DNA of 64,000 nt from an uncultured Oscillospiraceae bacterium (GCA_947589745.1 CANQCS010000006.1:1-64000); one strand, 5' to 3'. Shown: positions 9,110 to 17,376, numbered from the stretch's first letter. Program-made: numbers and translations. Notes: generated by a model not told the origin, from the letters alone.

Positions 9110-9424
9110 ATGCAAGTGGTTCTTTGTCTCGTAAGCGCCCTTTTCGGCGGCCTGTCGCTGATAGCCGCCGTCAGCCAAATCAAAAGCGACCGGAAAGCAG
9201 TCCCGGCTCTCGTGATGGCCGCCGGTTCCCTGCTCCTGATCGTGTCCGTGATCCTCAATATACTTGGCCAGCCGTCCGATCTGATTGCCGCCATCCCCGG
9301 GTGTGCAGCGATCTGTGCCGCTGCGATTTGGAACGGGATCAAGGGAGGCCAATTCCATATCCAGCATCACCTCATCCGCATCGCGCTGTCGATTCTGCTG
9401 GTGATTGGTTTCGTCGCTTATTGA
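9110..9424 (+). CDS. Small four-helix membrane protein, unknown function
   Basis: 104 residues with about four hydrophobic segments (MQVVLCLVSALFGGLSLIAA, then near 30-50, 55-70 and 84-104) and little soluble sequence. I do not recognise a family. The start is ATG 9110 because GGAGG lies 6 bases upstream; an in-frame TTG at 9104 is too close to it. The CPBP protease gene begins 14 bases after its stop, so the two are probably an operon. The C-terminal half has His-His and Lys-rich turns but no catalytic motif. Confidence 0.6.
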   Translation: MQVVLCLVSALFGGLSLIAAVSQIKSDRKAVPALVMAAGSLLLIVSVILNILGQPSDLIAAIPGCAAICAAAIWNGIKGGQFHIQHHLIRIALSILLVIGFVAY

Positions 9425-9438
9425 GGCCGCAGAAAGGT

Positions 9439-10113
9439 ATGGACAACGGTATCTCCATCGGCGAGGGCGCTTTATGGGTCCTGGCCTGGCTCGGCGTCAT
9501 GCTGCTGTATACCGCTTTGGACGTGGCGGTGTGGCGAAAAATATCGCCCAACCGCGCGAGGCTGCTGAACGTGATCACGGTGGCTATCTGTATGGGCGGC
9601 TTTCTGGCTCTGCTGCGGGCAAAGCTGCGTTTTCCAACCGACATCGTGAAAGGGACTTCCCTCCAGGGCATCGTATTGGCAATCATCTGCGCGGCGGCGC
9701 TGTATCTTCTTCTGGACAAATTCCTGGACCCAGTTTTTGAGCGGATGCTTCCGGGGAGCGAGGCGCGCTACCAGGAGACGCTTCGATCGCTGAGCGAGGC
9801 GCCGGTCGTCAGTCTGATCCAAATTTGTATCCTTGCGCCGGTCATGGAAGAAATTCTGATGCGCGGCTTTCTGCTTGGGGGACTCTCCATCCGTTATGGC
9901 AAGGCGACCGCGCTACTCGTATCGTCGGCGTTCTTCGCGCTGCTCCACTTCAATATGGTGCAGACGCTCTCGGCCTTTCTCTGCGGCGTCGTACTGGGCC
10001 TGCTGTATATGCGGACCGGGTCGCTGCTCTGCTGTATGGTCACACACATGGGATATAACTTGATTTCCTATCTCACCACGATCCTGCCGCTGATACATAA
10101 AAAAGGGGCATAG
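9439..10113 (+). CDS. CPBP family glutamic-type intramembrane protease
   Basis: 224-residue polytopic membrane protein of the CPBP/Abi (CAAX-protease-like) family. The three conserved motifs are present: EEILMRG with Glu137, Glu138 and Arg142; FFALLHFN with His170; and THMGYN with His203 and Asn207. These residues form the predicted active site within the membrane. Members act on lipidated or membrane peptides, and several serve in bacteriocin immunity or modification; the substrate here is unknown. The start at ATG 9439 is chosen by homology length; the ribosome site AGAAAGG is unusually close. Upstream in-frame codons continue through the preceding gene in another frame and look non-coding. 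Confidence 0.85.
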   Translation: MDNGISIGEGALWVLAWLGVMLLYTALDVAVWRKISPNRARLLNVITVAICMGGFLALLRAKLRFPTDIVKGTSLQGIVLAIICAAALYLLLDKFLDPVFERMLPGSEARYQETLRSLSEAPVVSLIQICILAPVMEEILMRGFLLGGLSIRYGKATALLVSSAFFALLHFNMVQTLSAFLCGVVLGLLYMRTGSLLCCMVTHMGYNLISYLTTILPLIHKKGA

Positions 10114-10173
10114 ATCGGACAGCCCTCCCATATACATGGACAGAAACCGTGTGAGACAGGAGGTCGACGCATC

Positions 10174-10458
10174 GTGCCCTATGATGAGACGAGTATGACG
10201 CAGCACCGGCTGGAGCTGGACGGCCGGGAGCGGCTGCTGGTGACCGGCGTGGAGGAGGTGGAGCGCTTTGACGAGGAGGAGATCGTCATGGCCACCACCG
10301 CCGGCACGCTGGTGGTGGGAGGGACCGGCCTGCATATCGGCAAGCTGAACCTGGACGGCGGGGAGCTCCACGTGGACGGCTCCATCCACACCCTGCTCTA
10401 TGAGGACCGCTCCCCAGGCGGCCAGGGCGGCGGGTTCCTGCGGAGGCTCTTCGGCTGA
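10174..10458 (+). CDS. yabP: Sporulation protein YabP
   Basis: 94 residues, GTG start with AGGAGGT 9 bases upstream. YabP/YqfC-family pattern: HRLELDGRERLLVTGVEEVE, then DEEEIVMATTAG and LHIGKLNLDGGELHVDG. YabP is made in the mother cell and supports forespore coat and cortex formation. It is followed with a one-base overlap by yabQ and then divIC, the same order as in Bacillus subtilis, which fixes the identification and shows the host is a spore former. Confidence 0.93.
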   Translation: MPYDETSMTQHRLELDGRERLLVTGVEEVERFDEEEIVMATTAGTLVVGGTGLHIGKLNLDGGELHVDGSIHTLLYEDRSPGGQGGGFLRRLFG

Positions 10459-11045
10459 TGGGCAACGTCGTCTCCCAGCAGCTGGCCATGTTCCTCCGCT
10501 CCATCCTGCTGGGCGCCTGCCTGGGGCTGGTCTACGACCTGCTGCGGGTGCTGCGGCGGCTGGGCGGCCAGGTATGGGGCGGTCTGCTGGATGCGGCCTA
10601 CTGCGTCACCGCCAGCGTCTCCCTGGCCTTCTTCGTCCTGGCCGGGGACGGGGAGCTGCGGCTGTTTTTCCTGCTGGGGGCAGCGGGAGGGGCGGTGCTG
10701 TACTTCTGCCTGCTCAGCGCCCTTCTGCTGCCCCTGTGGGAGCTGTGGCTGGAGATCCTCCTGTCCCCCTTCCGGGCCGCGGCGGCCCTTTTGAAAAAAG
10801 CCGAAAAATTTTTCAGAAAACTCTTTTCTTTTGGGAAGAATAGGTTTACAATAATAGTTAAGACACATAGGCGGTCCGGAGACGTTCCGCCGGAGGGAGA
10901 GAGAGATGGAAGGTCATCAGAATGCGGCCAAGCAGCCCCAGAAGAAAAAGCGGAGACGCGCCAGCAGCAAGCTGACGCTCCTGATCCTCGCGGTGCTCCT
11001 CATCGGCATCGTGGTGCAGCTCCGGGCGGTCCGGACGCAGATTGA
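10458..11045 (+). CDS. yabQ: Spore cortex biosynthesis protein YabQ, with tail overlapping divIC
   Basis: The ATG overlaps the yabP stop. The first 115 residues are typical YabQ: several membrane helices with GLVYDLLRVLRRLG after the first, a second near AYCVTASVSLAFFVLAG and a third near LFFLLGAAGGAVLYFCLL. YabQ is required for spore cortex formation. The frame does not stop after the usual basic end (KKAEKFFRKLF) but runs on for about 75 codons, the last 47 in a different frame inside divIC. That tail (Arg, Pro, Gly, Gln-rich) has the composition of an out-of-frame reading. Either the stop was lost or a frameshift lies near 10850. Confidence 0.85.
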   Translation: MGNVVSQQLAMFLRSILLGACLGLVYDLLRVLRRLGGQVWGGLLDAAYCVTASVSLAFFVLAGDGELRLFFLLGAAGGAVLYFCLLSALLLPLWELWLEILLSPFRAAAALLKKAEKFFRKLFSFGKNRFTIIVKTHRRSGDVPPEGERDGRSSECGQAAPEEKAETRQQQADAPDPRGAPHRHRGAAPGGPDAD

Positions 11046-11220
11046 GGAGGCGGAGGCGCAGCAGGCCGCGTATACGGAACGCCTGGCCCAGCTGAAGGAG
11101 GAAAACGCCAAGCTGGCGGAGGATATCGCCAACAGCGGCGATCCCTCCCTGATCGAGGACATCGCCCGCAACGAGCTGGGCATGGTCAGCGAGGGCGAAA
11201 AGGTATTCCGTTTCCAGTAA
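10906..11220 (+). CDS. divIC: Septum formation initiator DivIC/FtsB family
   Basis: 104-residue single-pass division protein. The N-terminus is strongly basic (KKKRRR at 13-18), the transmembrane helix lies at about 22-40 and a coiled coil at about 43-80. The family end RNELGMVSEGEKVFRF is present. It works at the septum with FtsL and DivIB/FtsQ. GGGAGAGAG lies 5 bases upstream of the ATG. Its start lies within the yabQ reading frame. A TACAAT at 10847-10852 could be a weak internal -10. Confidence 0.92.
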   Translation: MEGHQNAAKQPQKKKRRRASSKLTLLILAVLLIGIVVQLRAVRTQIEEAEAQQAAYTERLAQLKEENAKLAEDIANSGDPSLIEDIARNELGMVSEGEKVFRFQ

Positions 11221-11227
11221 AAACAAG

Positions 11228-11260
11228 CGGACGGGGAACATCCCCGTCCGTTTTCTTTTT
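11228..11260 (+). terminator. Terminator after divIC
   Basis: A 10-bp perfect stem (11228-11237 with 11241-11250), 3-base loop, then TTTTCTTTTT. Confidence 0.9.
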
Positions 11261-11296
11261 CCGTTGTCATCGCATAATCATAATATTGTTCTTCAA

Positions 11297-11842
11297 TCAC
11301 AGGAGCTTTGTCAGGACGGTGACGGCGCAGTCCGCCAGAAACACGCCGAACAGCGACCCGAACAGGTAGGGCCGCACCTTCTCAGGGATGTGGTCCGTCA
11401 GCCATTCAAAGGCGGGCTGGAGCAGATAGAGGAACAGTACCCCTCCCAGCCCGAAGCGGAGCGAGGGCGATAGAGCGATACGGCCCTGAAAGTTGATCTT
11501 GTAGTCGCGGTAGGTCTGCCAGGGCCAGCTTCCGGTGAGGAATTCCAGCAGATAGCTGGTGGCCAGCTCCAACGCGGTGGCCAGGGCCATACAGGCCAGG
11601 AAGACCAGCACCGGCCGCAGCAGCTTGGGCGGCCGCCGCATCCAGGGCCGGACACAGAGGAGAAAAATCAGCGCGCCGACACCGTAGACCGGGCACCACG
11701 GCCCGAAGAGGACGCCCCGGTCCGAGTAGCCCCAGCGGTAGACCACCACCTCCAGGAACACCTCGTACACCCAGCCAATGATGGCGTAAAGTAAGAAATA
11801 GAAGAAATAGCGCCCGAGGACGCCCGCAGTCCTTTGTTTCAT
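11297..11842 (-). CDS. CmpB/DUF1113-type putative ABC transporter permease
   Basis: 181-residue polytopic membrane protein with the family signature: FLLYAIIGWVYEVFLE at the start, then RGVLFGPWCPVYGVGAL, then a conserved stretch near YRDYKINFQGRIALSPS. About five to six helices. The family is named for a putative permease, but transport has not been shown for most members. ATG 11842 is chosen because GGAGG lies about 8 bases upstream and a promoter ends just before it; an upstream in-frame ATG at 11914 lies inside the promoter region. Convergent with divIC. Confidence 0.8.
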   Translation of the reverse strand: MKQRTAGVLGRYFFYFLLYAIIGWVYEVFLEVVVYRWGYSDRGVLFGPWCPVYGVGALIFLLCVRPWMRRPPKLLRPVLVFLACMALATALELATSYLLEFLTGSWPWQTYRDYKINFQGRIALSPSLRFGLGGVLFLYLLQPAFEWLTDHIPEKVRPYLFGSLFGVFLADCAVTVLTKLL

Positions 11843-11914
11843 CGCTTTTTTCCTCCCTAAATATCCGGCGTCGCGCGGTGCGGACCGTTTTTCCGGTGGC
11901 TCTGCATTTTCCAT

Positions 11915-11943
11915 ATGATACCATATCTGTATGGATTTTTCAA
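11915..11943 (-). promoter_or_regulatory. Promoter of CmpB-like gene
   Basis: TTGAAA (11943-11938), 17-bp spacer, TATCAT (11920-11915) on the minus strand. Confidence 0.75.
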
Positions 11944-12096
11944 TCACCATTTTGCCTCATAAGGCGGGGTCTTCCACACGCGGCGGACCGCTTTCCGCAA
12001 GCTGTGGCAGAAAAATCAGAGCTCCTTGTGCGTGTATATCGACTCCCGGCTGCCGGGGTTGAAGCGGTAAAGAAGTATGCTTCTTATGGGAGAATA

Positions 12097-12160
12097 AATA
12101 AAAAGGAGCCGCTGTCAATGACAGCGGCCCAGGCGGGTGGGATATTGGAAAGCTTCCGTA
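12097..12160 (-). ncRNA. Candidate short transcript of about 60 nt
   Basis: A promoter-like pair (TTTACA 12193-12188, 17 bp, TACGAT 12170-12165) lies about 40 bases upstream of a strong intrinsic terminator, 9-bp stem (12128-12120 with 12116-12108) and TCCTTTTTA. The product would be about 60 nt with no reading frame. It may be a small RNA or an attenuated leader of the gene at 11842. Inferred from signals only. Confidence 0.4.
12098..12128 (-). terminator. Intrinsic terminator, minus strand
   Basis: GCCGCTGTC and GACAGCGGC form a perfect 9-bp stem with a 3-base loop, followed by TCCTTTTTATTTATT on the minus strand. Confidence 0.75.
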
Positions 12161-12164
12161 AAGT

Positions 12165-12193
12165 ATCGTACCACACCCTTTCGGTTTTGTAAA
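12165..12193 (-). promoter_or_regulatory. Promoter of candidate short RNA
   Basis: TTTACA, 17-bp spacer, TACGAT on the minus strand. Confidence 0.5.
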
Positions 12194-12312
12194 TAGGAGG
12201 TTTTGCCGCTTTTGGAGAACCTTTGCCGAATCCTGCCGGGTGCCCGGAAAAATTCCCGCAGATCAGCTCTCGGCAGGTTGGGCAGAATTTTCGGATTTTA
12301 GAAAAATAATTC

Positions 12313-12341
12313 TGTACAAGCTCACCAAAAGATGGTACAAT
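12313..12341 (+). promoter_or_regulatory. Promoter of hpf
   Basis: TGTACA (12313-12318), 17-bp spacer, TACAAT (12336-12341), 52 bases before the hpf start. Confidence 0.65.
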
Positions 12342-12393
12342 AGGAATGACCCAATCATGGATCATCCCCAGTGGAAAAGAAAGGAGCGATTTT

Positions 12394-12939
12394 ATGAAGT
12401 TCACAATTACCTGCAAAAAGGTGTCCATGAACGATTCCATTAAGGAGTACGCCGAGAAGAAGGTCTCCAAGCTGGACCGCTACTTCCGGGAGGACGCCGA
12501 CGCACTTGTGACCTTCTCGGTGGAGAAGAACCACCGCGCGGTGGTGGAAATCACCATCGTCAGCGGCGGTACGCTGTTCCGCGCCCAGGAGGATTCCCGG
12601 GACGGCGACCTGCGGGGCGCCATCGACGCGGCCTGCGCCACCATTGACCGCCAGATCCGCAAGAACAAGACCCGCCTTGCCAAGCGCCTGCGCCAGGAGG
12701 CTCTGGTCCCCTCCGTGCCCGCCGAGTACGACGTCAGCGAGGAGACCGAGTTCCAGGTGGTCCGCACCAAGCACATCGCTGTGAAGCCCATGAGCGAGGA
12801 GGAGGCCATCCTGCAGATGAACCTGCTGGGCCACGACTTCTTCGTCTACCGCAACACGGAGGGTGTCGTCAGCATCGTCTACCGCCGCAGGGACGGCGGC
12901 TACGGCCTGCTGGAGACCGACGGCGTGGAGGATGAGTGA
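12394..12939 (+). CDS. hpf: Ribosome hibernation promoting factor, long form
   Basis: 181 residues: an N-terminal YfiA/RaiA domain (1-95, KFTITCKKVSMNDSIKEY at the start, conserved KLDRYF), a short linker, and the C-terminal dimerisation domain (about 125-175) with VVRTKHIAVKPMSEEEA and LGHDFFVYRN. Long HPF pairs 70S ribosomes into inactive 100S dimers in stationary phase or starvation. AAAGGAG lies 6 bases before ATG 12394. Monocistronic, with own promoter and terminator. Confidence 0.96.
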   Translation: MKFTITCKKVSMNDSIKEYAEKKVSKLDRYFREDADALVTFSVEKNHRAVVEITIVSGGTLFRAQEDSRDGDLRGAIDAACATIDRQIRKNKTRLAKRLRQEALVPSVPAEYDVSEETEFQVVRTKHIAVKPMSEEEAILQMNLLGHDFFVYRNTEGVVSIVYRRRDGGYGLLETDGVEDE

Positions 12940-12972
12940 TCCTTCTATCCCCCTTATCTGAACGACCGACAG

Positions 12973-13003
12973 GAGGCGGAGCTTCGGCTCCGCCTCTTTT
13001 TCC
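12973..13003 (+). terminator. Terminator after hpf
   Basis: A 10-bp perfect GC stem (12973-12982 with 12987-12996), TTCG loop, T-tract. Confidence 0.95.
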
Positions 13004-13013
13004 GCCGTCTGTC

Positions 13014-13042
13014 TTGCATTTTGCGGGGAAATGCCCTACAAT
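13014..13042 (+). promoter_or_regulatory. Promoter of first MATE gene
   Basis: TTGCAT (13014-13019), 17-bp spacer, TACAAT (13037-13042). Confidence 0.7.
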
Positions 13043-13073
13043 AGGAGAAAAATCAGTGGACAAGGAGCATCTT

Positions 13074-14474
13074 ATGCAGACGCAGCGCAAAAATGACTTC
13101 TCCAAAGGGAGCATCCCCAGGAACATCCTGTCCCTGGCCATCCCCCTGACGGTGGCCCAGCTGACGGTGGTCCTGTACAACGTGGTAGACCGGGCCTTCA
13201 TCGGCCACATCGACACCATCGGCCGGGACGCCTTCACCGGCATCGGCCTGGTGCTGCCGGTGACCTACATCATCACCGCCTTTGCCAACCTCTGCGGCAC
13301 CGGCGGCGCGCCGCTGTGCTCCATCGCCCGGGGCCGGGGCGACGACAAGAGGGCGGAGCGGATCATGGGCGTGTCCTTCACCTTCCTCCTGCTGCTGGGG
13401 CTGGGGTGCATGGCGGTGTTCTACCTGCTCCACGAGCCCATCCTCTACCTGGTGGGCGGCAGCCCGGAGACGGTGGTCCACGCCAAGAACTACCTGCTCA
13501 TCTACCTGGCGGGCACCATCCCGGTGATGATCGGCCTAGGCATGAACCCCTTCATCAACTCCCAGGGCTTCGGCAAGACAGGCATGATGACCACCCTTCT
13601 GGGCGCGGTCATCAACCTGATCCTGGACCCCATTCTGATCTTCGGCTTCCACATGGGGGTCCAGGGCGCGGCGCTGGCCACGGTGATCGCCCAGATCTGC
13701 TCGGCGTGGTGGGCCCTGGCGTTTCTCACCGGCAAGCGGGCCATTCTGCGCCTGACCCGGGCCAGCATGGGACTGGACGGCGATATCCTCCGGCGGGTGT
13801 GCTCCCTGGGGCTCACCGGTTTCACCTTCTCCGTGACCAACAGCATCGTCCACGCCTTGGGCAGCGCCCAGCTCCAGTTCTACGGCTCCCAGATGGGCGG
13901 TACCGCCACCGGCGACCTGTACGTGGCGGCCATGACCGCCATCACCTCCATCCGGGAGATCGTCCTCCAGCCCGCCCACGGCCTGACCCAGGGCGCCCAG
14001 CCGGTGATCGGCTACAACTACGGCGCGGGCCAGTACAGCCGGGTGCGGGGCTGCATCAAGTTCGTGACCGTCAGCGTGTTCCTGTACTGCCTGCCGGTGT
14101 GGCTGCTGCTGCTGGCCATCCCCGGCGTGTTCATCCGCATTTTCAACGACGACCCCGCCCTGCTGGAGGTGGGCGTAAAGACCATGCGGATCTACTATGC
14201 CGCCTACGTGATGATGGGCTTCCAGATGATCGGACAGAACACTTTTGTGGCCATGGGCCGGGCCAAACATGCCGTATTCTTTTCTCTCCTGCGGAAGGTC
14301 ATCCTGGTGGTACCGCTGATGCTGCTCCTGCCCCGTCTGTGGAACCTGGGGGTGTACGGCATTTTCGCCGCTGAACCTATCAGCGATGCGGTAGGCGGCC
14401 TGGCCGCCTACACCACCATGATGTGTACGGTTTGGCGGGAGATGAAACAGCCCGACAAGCAATTATCGCAATAA
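13074..14474 (+). CDS. MATE family multidrug/sodium antiporter
   Basis: 466-residue polytopic transporter with two halves of six helices. The start is ATG 13074 with AAGGAG 6 bases upstream. Conserved family sequence: IPLTVAQLTVVLYNVVDRAFIG near residue 22, INLILDPILIFGFHMGVQGAALAT at the domain junction, and VIGYNYGAGQYSRV in the second half. Members export cationic drugs or metabolites using Na+ or H+ gradients; substrate unknown. It has its own promoter just after the hpf terminator. The region downstream is rich in inverted repeats. Confidence 0.93.
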   Translation: MQTQRKNDFSKGSIPRNILSLAIPLTVAQLTVVLYNVVDRAFIGHIDTIGRDAFTGIGLVLPVTYIITAFANLCGTGGAPLCSIARGRGDDKRAERIMGVSFTFLLLLGLGCMAVFYLLHEPILYLVGGSPETVVHAKNYLLIYLAGTIPVMIGLGMNPFINSQGFGKTGMMTTLLGAVINLILDPILIFGFHMGVQGAALATVIAQICSAWWALAFLTGKRAILRLTRASMGLDGDILRRVCSLGLTGFTFSVTNSIVHALGSAQLQFYGSQMGGTATGDLYVAAMTAITSIREIVLQPAHGLTQGAQPVIGYNYGAGQYSRVRGCIKFVTVSVFLYCLPVWLLLLAIPGVFIRIFNDDPALLEVGVKTMRIYYAAYVMMGFQMIGQNTFVAMGRAKHAVFFSLLRKVILVVPLMLLLPRLWNLGVYGIFAAEPISDAVGGLAAYTTMMCTVWREMKQPDKQLSQ

Positions 14475-15138
14475 TAGCAAGGGTGCAGGGGGCCTCCGGC
14501 CCCCACCGGGATTGGGAGGGGCCTGCCGGCCCCTGCCGCCCCTGGGTTACTTTTTGTGCAAACAAAAAGTAACCAAAAAATTGCTTAAGGGGCTGGGGCC
14601 CCTTAAGAATCCCCGGGGAGGACGGTTAAGGGCAGATGGGTGTTGGGACTAGAGGCCAGGGAAAGCATTCATCGGGGGTGCTGTTTTTGCCGTATTCCTA
14701 TTGCTGGTTGCTCCGTTCCACTACGCAATTGAGGGTGCGGTGCTTGTCGGATCGTCAACGGAAATCTGTCCTGTGCGTAGTGGAACGGAGCAGGACGCAG
14801 TCGGACAAGCACAAAACGACCAACGCACCCAATGAGCCCCTGCACCAGCGCTTCCATCTCCTTGAGGACATACTCCCCACAGCCGCAGCGCCCCATACAC
14901 GGGACCAAGCCCGGTTTAGACCAAACCAACCACAGGGCGAGCGCAAAACGAAGCAAAAAATAAGGAAAGATTCTCAAGAAAACCATTCCTGGTTTTCTTG
15001 AGCACACTTTTGCCTACTTTTCCCGTGGGGGAAAAGTAGGCCAGGGGTGCACCCATCGGGGGTGCGCATCAGCCCTGATGGGGGCGGAGCCCCCACACCC
15101 CCAGCCATCATCTGATCAAAAAGAAAGGATCTGTTACT
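14475..15138. repeat. Gene-free, inverted-repeat-rich interval
   Basis: About 660 bp with no credible gene but many perfect inverted repeats. They include 14545-14556/14563-14574 (12 bp), 14584-14592/14597-14606 (9 bp or more), 14710-14727/14774-14791 (18 bp), 14741-14748/14804-14811 (8 bp), 14973-14985/14990-15002 (13 bp) and 15013-15024/15029-15040 (12 bp). The 18-bp pair interleaves with the inner pairs, a pseudoknot-like arrangement. Probably a decayed repeat or MITE-like element, or a structured RNA. Confidence 0.6.
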
Positions 15139-15699
15139 ATGGAATACGATTTTCATGAAATCGAGCTGCAGGCCCGCAGGGCCGCCACCGAGCTGCTGGA
15201 AGCAGCCCATCTCACCGAGGGGGACCTCTTCGTGGTGGGCTGCTCCTCCTCAGAGATCACCGGCGGCCGCATCGGCAAGGCCTCCAGCCTGGAGGCCGCC
15301 CAGGCGGTATACCGGGGCGTAGCCCCCATCCTCCGGGAGCGGGGCATCTATCTGGCCGCCCAGTGCTGCGAGCACCTGAACCGCGCCCTCATCATCGAGC
15401 GCGCCTGCGCGGAAAAATACGGCTATGACCCCGTCAGCGTCCGGCCTCTGCCCCACGCCGGAGGCTCCTTCGCCACCACCGCCTGGGAGAATTTCGACCG
15501 CCCTGTGGCGGTAGAGCATATTAGGGCCCACGCGGGCATGGACATCGGCGGCACCCTCATCGGGATGCACCTGCGGGATGTGGCGGTGCCGGTGCGGCTC
15601 AGCCTGGACCACATCGGCGCGGCCATCTTGCTCTGCGCCCGGACCCGGCCCAAGTTCATCGGCGGCAGCCGGGCGGTGTATGAGGGCGAGGTGCGCTGA
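15139..15699 (+). CDS. UPF0340 (YwlG/TIGR01440) family protein
   Basis: 186 residues, the family's usual length, matching the UPF0340 pattern throughout: GDLFVVGCSSSEITGGRIG, then AAQCCEHLNRALIIER, VRPLPHAGGSFATTAW and DIGGTLIGMHLR. Function is not established; the fold is thought to be a thiamine-phosphate-synthase-unrelated alpha/beta protein, and its genes often lie near glyA or upp. AAAGGA lies 8 bases upstream of ATG 15139. No link with the neighbouring MATE genes is obvious. Confidence 0.9.
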   Translation: MEYDFHEIELQARRAATELLEAAHLTEGDLFVVGCSSSEITGGRIGKASSLEAAQAVYRGVAPILRERGIYLAAQCCEHLNRALIIERACAEKYGYDPVSVRPLPHAGGSFATTAWENFDRPVAVEHIRAHAGMDIGGTLIGMHLRDVAVPVRLSLDHIGAAILLCARTRPKFIGGSRAVYEGEVR

Positions 15700-15787
15700 A
15701 TCCGCCTCTGCCGGTCGGCCCGGAAGGAAACTTCTCTGGGCGTGAAAAGGAAAAGAATAGAACAATTTGTAAACTTTTCAGAAATCA

Positions 15788-15816
15788 TTGCAATTTCTTG
15801 GGGGACCCGTTACAAT
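15788..15816 (+). promoter_or_regulatory. Promoter of second MATE gene
   Basis: TTGCAA (15788-15793), 17-bp spacer, TACAAT (15811-15816). Confidence 0.75.
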
Positions 15817-15854
15817 AGTAAGGCTTGCAATGAATATCGGGAGGTTTCGACAAG

Positions 15855-17249
15855 TTGAACATCAAGCAGATCTTTTCCGCCCACGATATGACCGAGGGCG
15901 CGCCCTGGCAGCGGCTGGCGGAGTTCGCCGGGCCCATGCTCCTGGGCAACCTGGCCCAACAGCTCTACAACACCGTGGACTCCATCGTCGTCGGCCACTA
16001 TGTGGGCGACAACGCCCTGGCCGCCGTGGGCAGCGCGTCCCCCATCCTCAACCTGCTGCTGGCCCTCTTTGTGGGCGTCTCCACCGGCGCGGGTATCGTG
16101 GTCTCCCAATACTACGGGGCCAGCGACCGTGAGCGGCTCAGCGAGGCCATCGGCAACTGCATCACCCTGGGCGCCATCGCCTCGGTGGCCACCATGGCCA
16201 TCGGTACTCTTATCGCCCGGCCCATGCTGGAGCTGCTCCAGACCCCGGCCAGCATCATCGACTGGTGTACCGACTACCTCATCATCTTCTTCCTGGGCGC
16301 CGTGGGCTTTACCTTCTACAACATCCTCTCCGGTATTCTCCGGGGCATGGGCGACTCCTTCTCCGCCCTGGGCTTCCTGCTGCTGGCCACGGTGCTGAAT
16401 ATCTTCATGGATGTGTGGTTCGTGGCAGGGTTCCAGATGGGCGTGGCCGGTGTGGCCCTGGCCACCATCCTGGCCCAGAGCATCTCCGCCGCCCTCTGCT
16501 TCGTGAAGCTGCTCTTCATGCGGGACGTGTTCGACCTGACGCCCGCCATGCTGCGGCTCCGCCGCCGCAGCGCCATGCGCATCATCCGGGTGGGCGTCCC
16601 CTCCGGCATCACCCAGGCCATCATGTCCGTGGCCATGCTGGTGGTCCAGTCCCTCACCAACAGCATGGGGGAGATGGTCATTACCGCCAACGTGATGATC
16701 ATGCGGGTGGACGGCTTCGCCATGATGCCCAACTTCTCCTTCGGCCAGGCCCTCAGCGTCTACGCCGGGCAGAACGTGGGCGCGGGCAGGCTGGACCGGG
16801 TGGCCCAGGGCCGCAAGCAGGGCATGGTCATGTCCGTGGGCTTCTCCTGCGTCGTCACCCTGGCCATCCTGGTCTTCGGACGGTACCTCTTCAGCGTGTT
16901 CTCCGACACGGTGGAGCTGATCGCCCTGGCCAACCGTATGATGTCCATTATGGCGGCGGGCTATATCGCCATGGCCGTCACCCAGGTCCTGGGCGGCGTC
17001 ATGCGCGGCGCCGGGGACACCATGACCCCCATGTGGATCTCCATGATCACCACTGTGGTCATGCGTGTGCCCCTGGCCTACATGTTCGCCTACTTCAGCC
17101 ACAGCGACATCTGGCCCCACGGCCGGCCCGAGTCCCTGTCTTTCTCCCTGCTGATCTCCTGGCTGGCCGGCGCGGTGATTTCCTACGCCGCCTACCGCCA
17201 CGGCAAATGGCGTCGGATCGCCATGACAGCGGCCAATCCTGAAAACTGA
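15855..17249 (+). CDS. MATE family antiporter
   Basis: 464 residues, TTG start at 15855 with GGGAGG about 10 bases upstream. Conserved sequences: FAGPMLLGNLAQQLYNTVDS at residues 23-42, VVGHYVGDNALAAVG, SGILRGMGDSFSAL, and the second-half repeat FGQALSVYAGQNVGAG with VLGGVMRGAGDTMTP. It is only distantly related to the first MATE gene. The TGA stop is the first base triplet of a palindromic interspersed repeat (17247-17365), which probably serves as its terminator. Substrate unknown. Confidence 0.93.
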   Translation: MNIKQIFSAHDMTEGAPWQRLAEFAGPMLLGNLAQQLYNTVDSIVVGHYVGDNALAAVGSASPILNLLLALFVGVSTGAGIVVSQYYGASDRERLSEAIGNCITLGAIASVATMAIGTLIARPMLELLQTPASIIDWCTDYLIIFFLGAVGFTFYNILSGILRGMGDSFSALGFLLLATVLNIFMDVWFVAGFQMGVAGVALATILAQSISAALCFVKLLFMRDVFDLTPAMLRLRRRSAMRIIRVGVPSGITQAIMSVAMLVVQSLTNSMGEMVITANVMIMRVDGFAMMPNFSFGQALSVYAGQNVGAGRLDRVAQGRKQGMVMSVGFSCVVTLAILVFGRYLFSVFSDTVELIALANRMMSIMAAGYIAMAVTQVLGGVMRGAGDTMTPMWISMITTVVMRVPLAYMFAYFSHSDIWPHGRPESLSFSLLISWLAGAVISYAAYRHGKWRRIAMTAANPEN

Positions 17250-17365
17250 TACTTTTTCTTGAAAGAAAAAGTATCAAAAAGAACTTTATCCTCGCTCTCA
17301 AAGCGCTGCGATTCCTACATTTTCCGCACGGTAACGAAGTGCACTTTTAATGAGAGAATAGTATA
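17247..17365 (+). repeat. Interspersed repeat family, copy A
   Basis: Starts with the palindrome TGATACTTTTTC-TTGA-GAAAAAGTATCA type hairpin (17247-17276), then a conserved segment with ACGGTAACGA and ends at GAGAATAGTAT. Closely similar to copies at 19417, 51729 and 53811. Its first TGA is the stop codon of the upstream MATE gene. Confidence 0.85.
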
Positions 17366-17376
17366 ATTCCGTATGA

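Larger units (their letters stand above)
11843..12393. other. Gene-free interval between CmpB-like gene and hpf
   Basis: This 551-bp stretch holds three promoters and one terminator, listed separately, and no credible protein gene. From 11945 to 12095 I see nothing specific. Confidence 0.6.

Noticed and set aside
12084..12470. Minus-strand 128-codon frame over the hpf 5' region
   Set aside because: Crosses the hpf promoter, the candidate small RNA and a terminator; no ribosome site or recognised domain.
14636..15007. Reading frames on both strands in the inverted-repeat region
   Set aside because: They follow the inverted repeats and show no domain or ribosome site; treated as non-coding.
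14475..15138. Possible CRISPR array
   Set aside because: Repeats are inverted, differ from each other and lack regular spacers.
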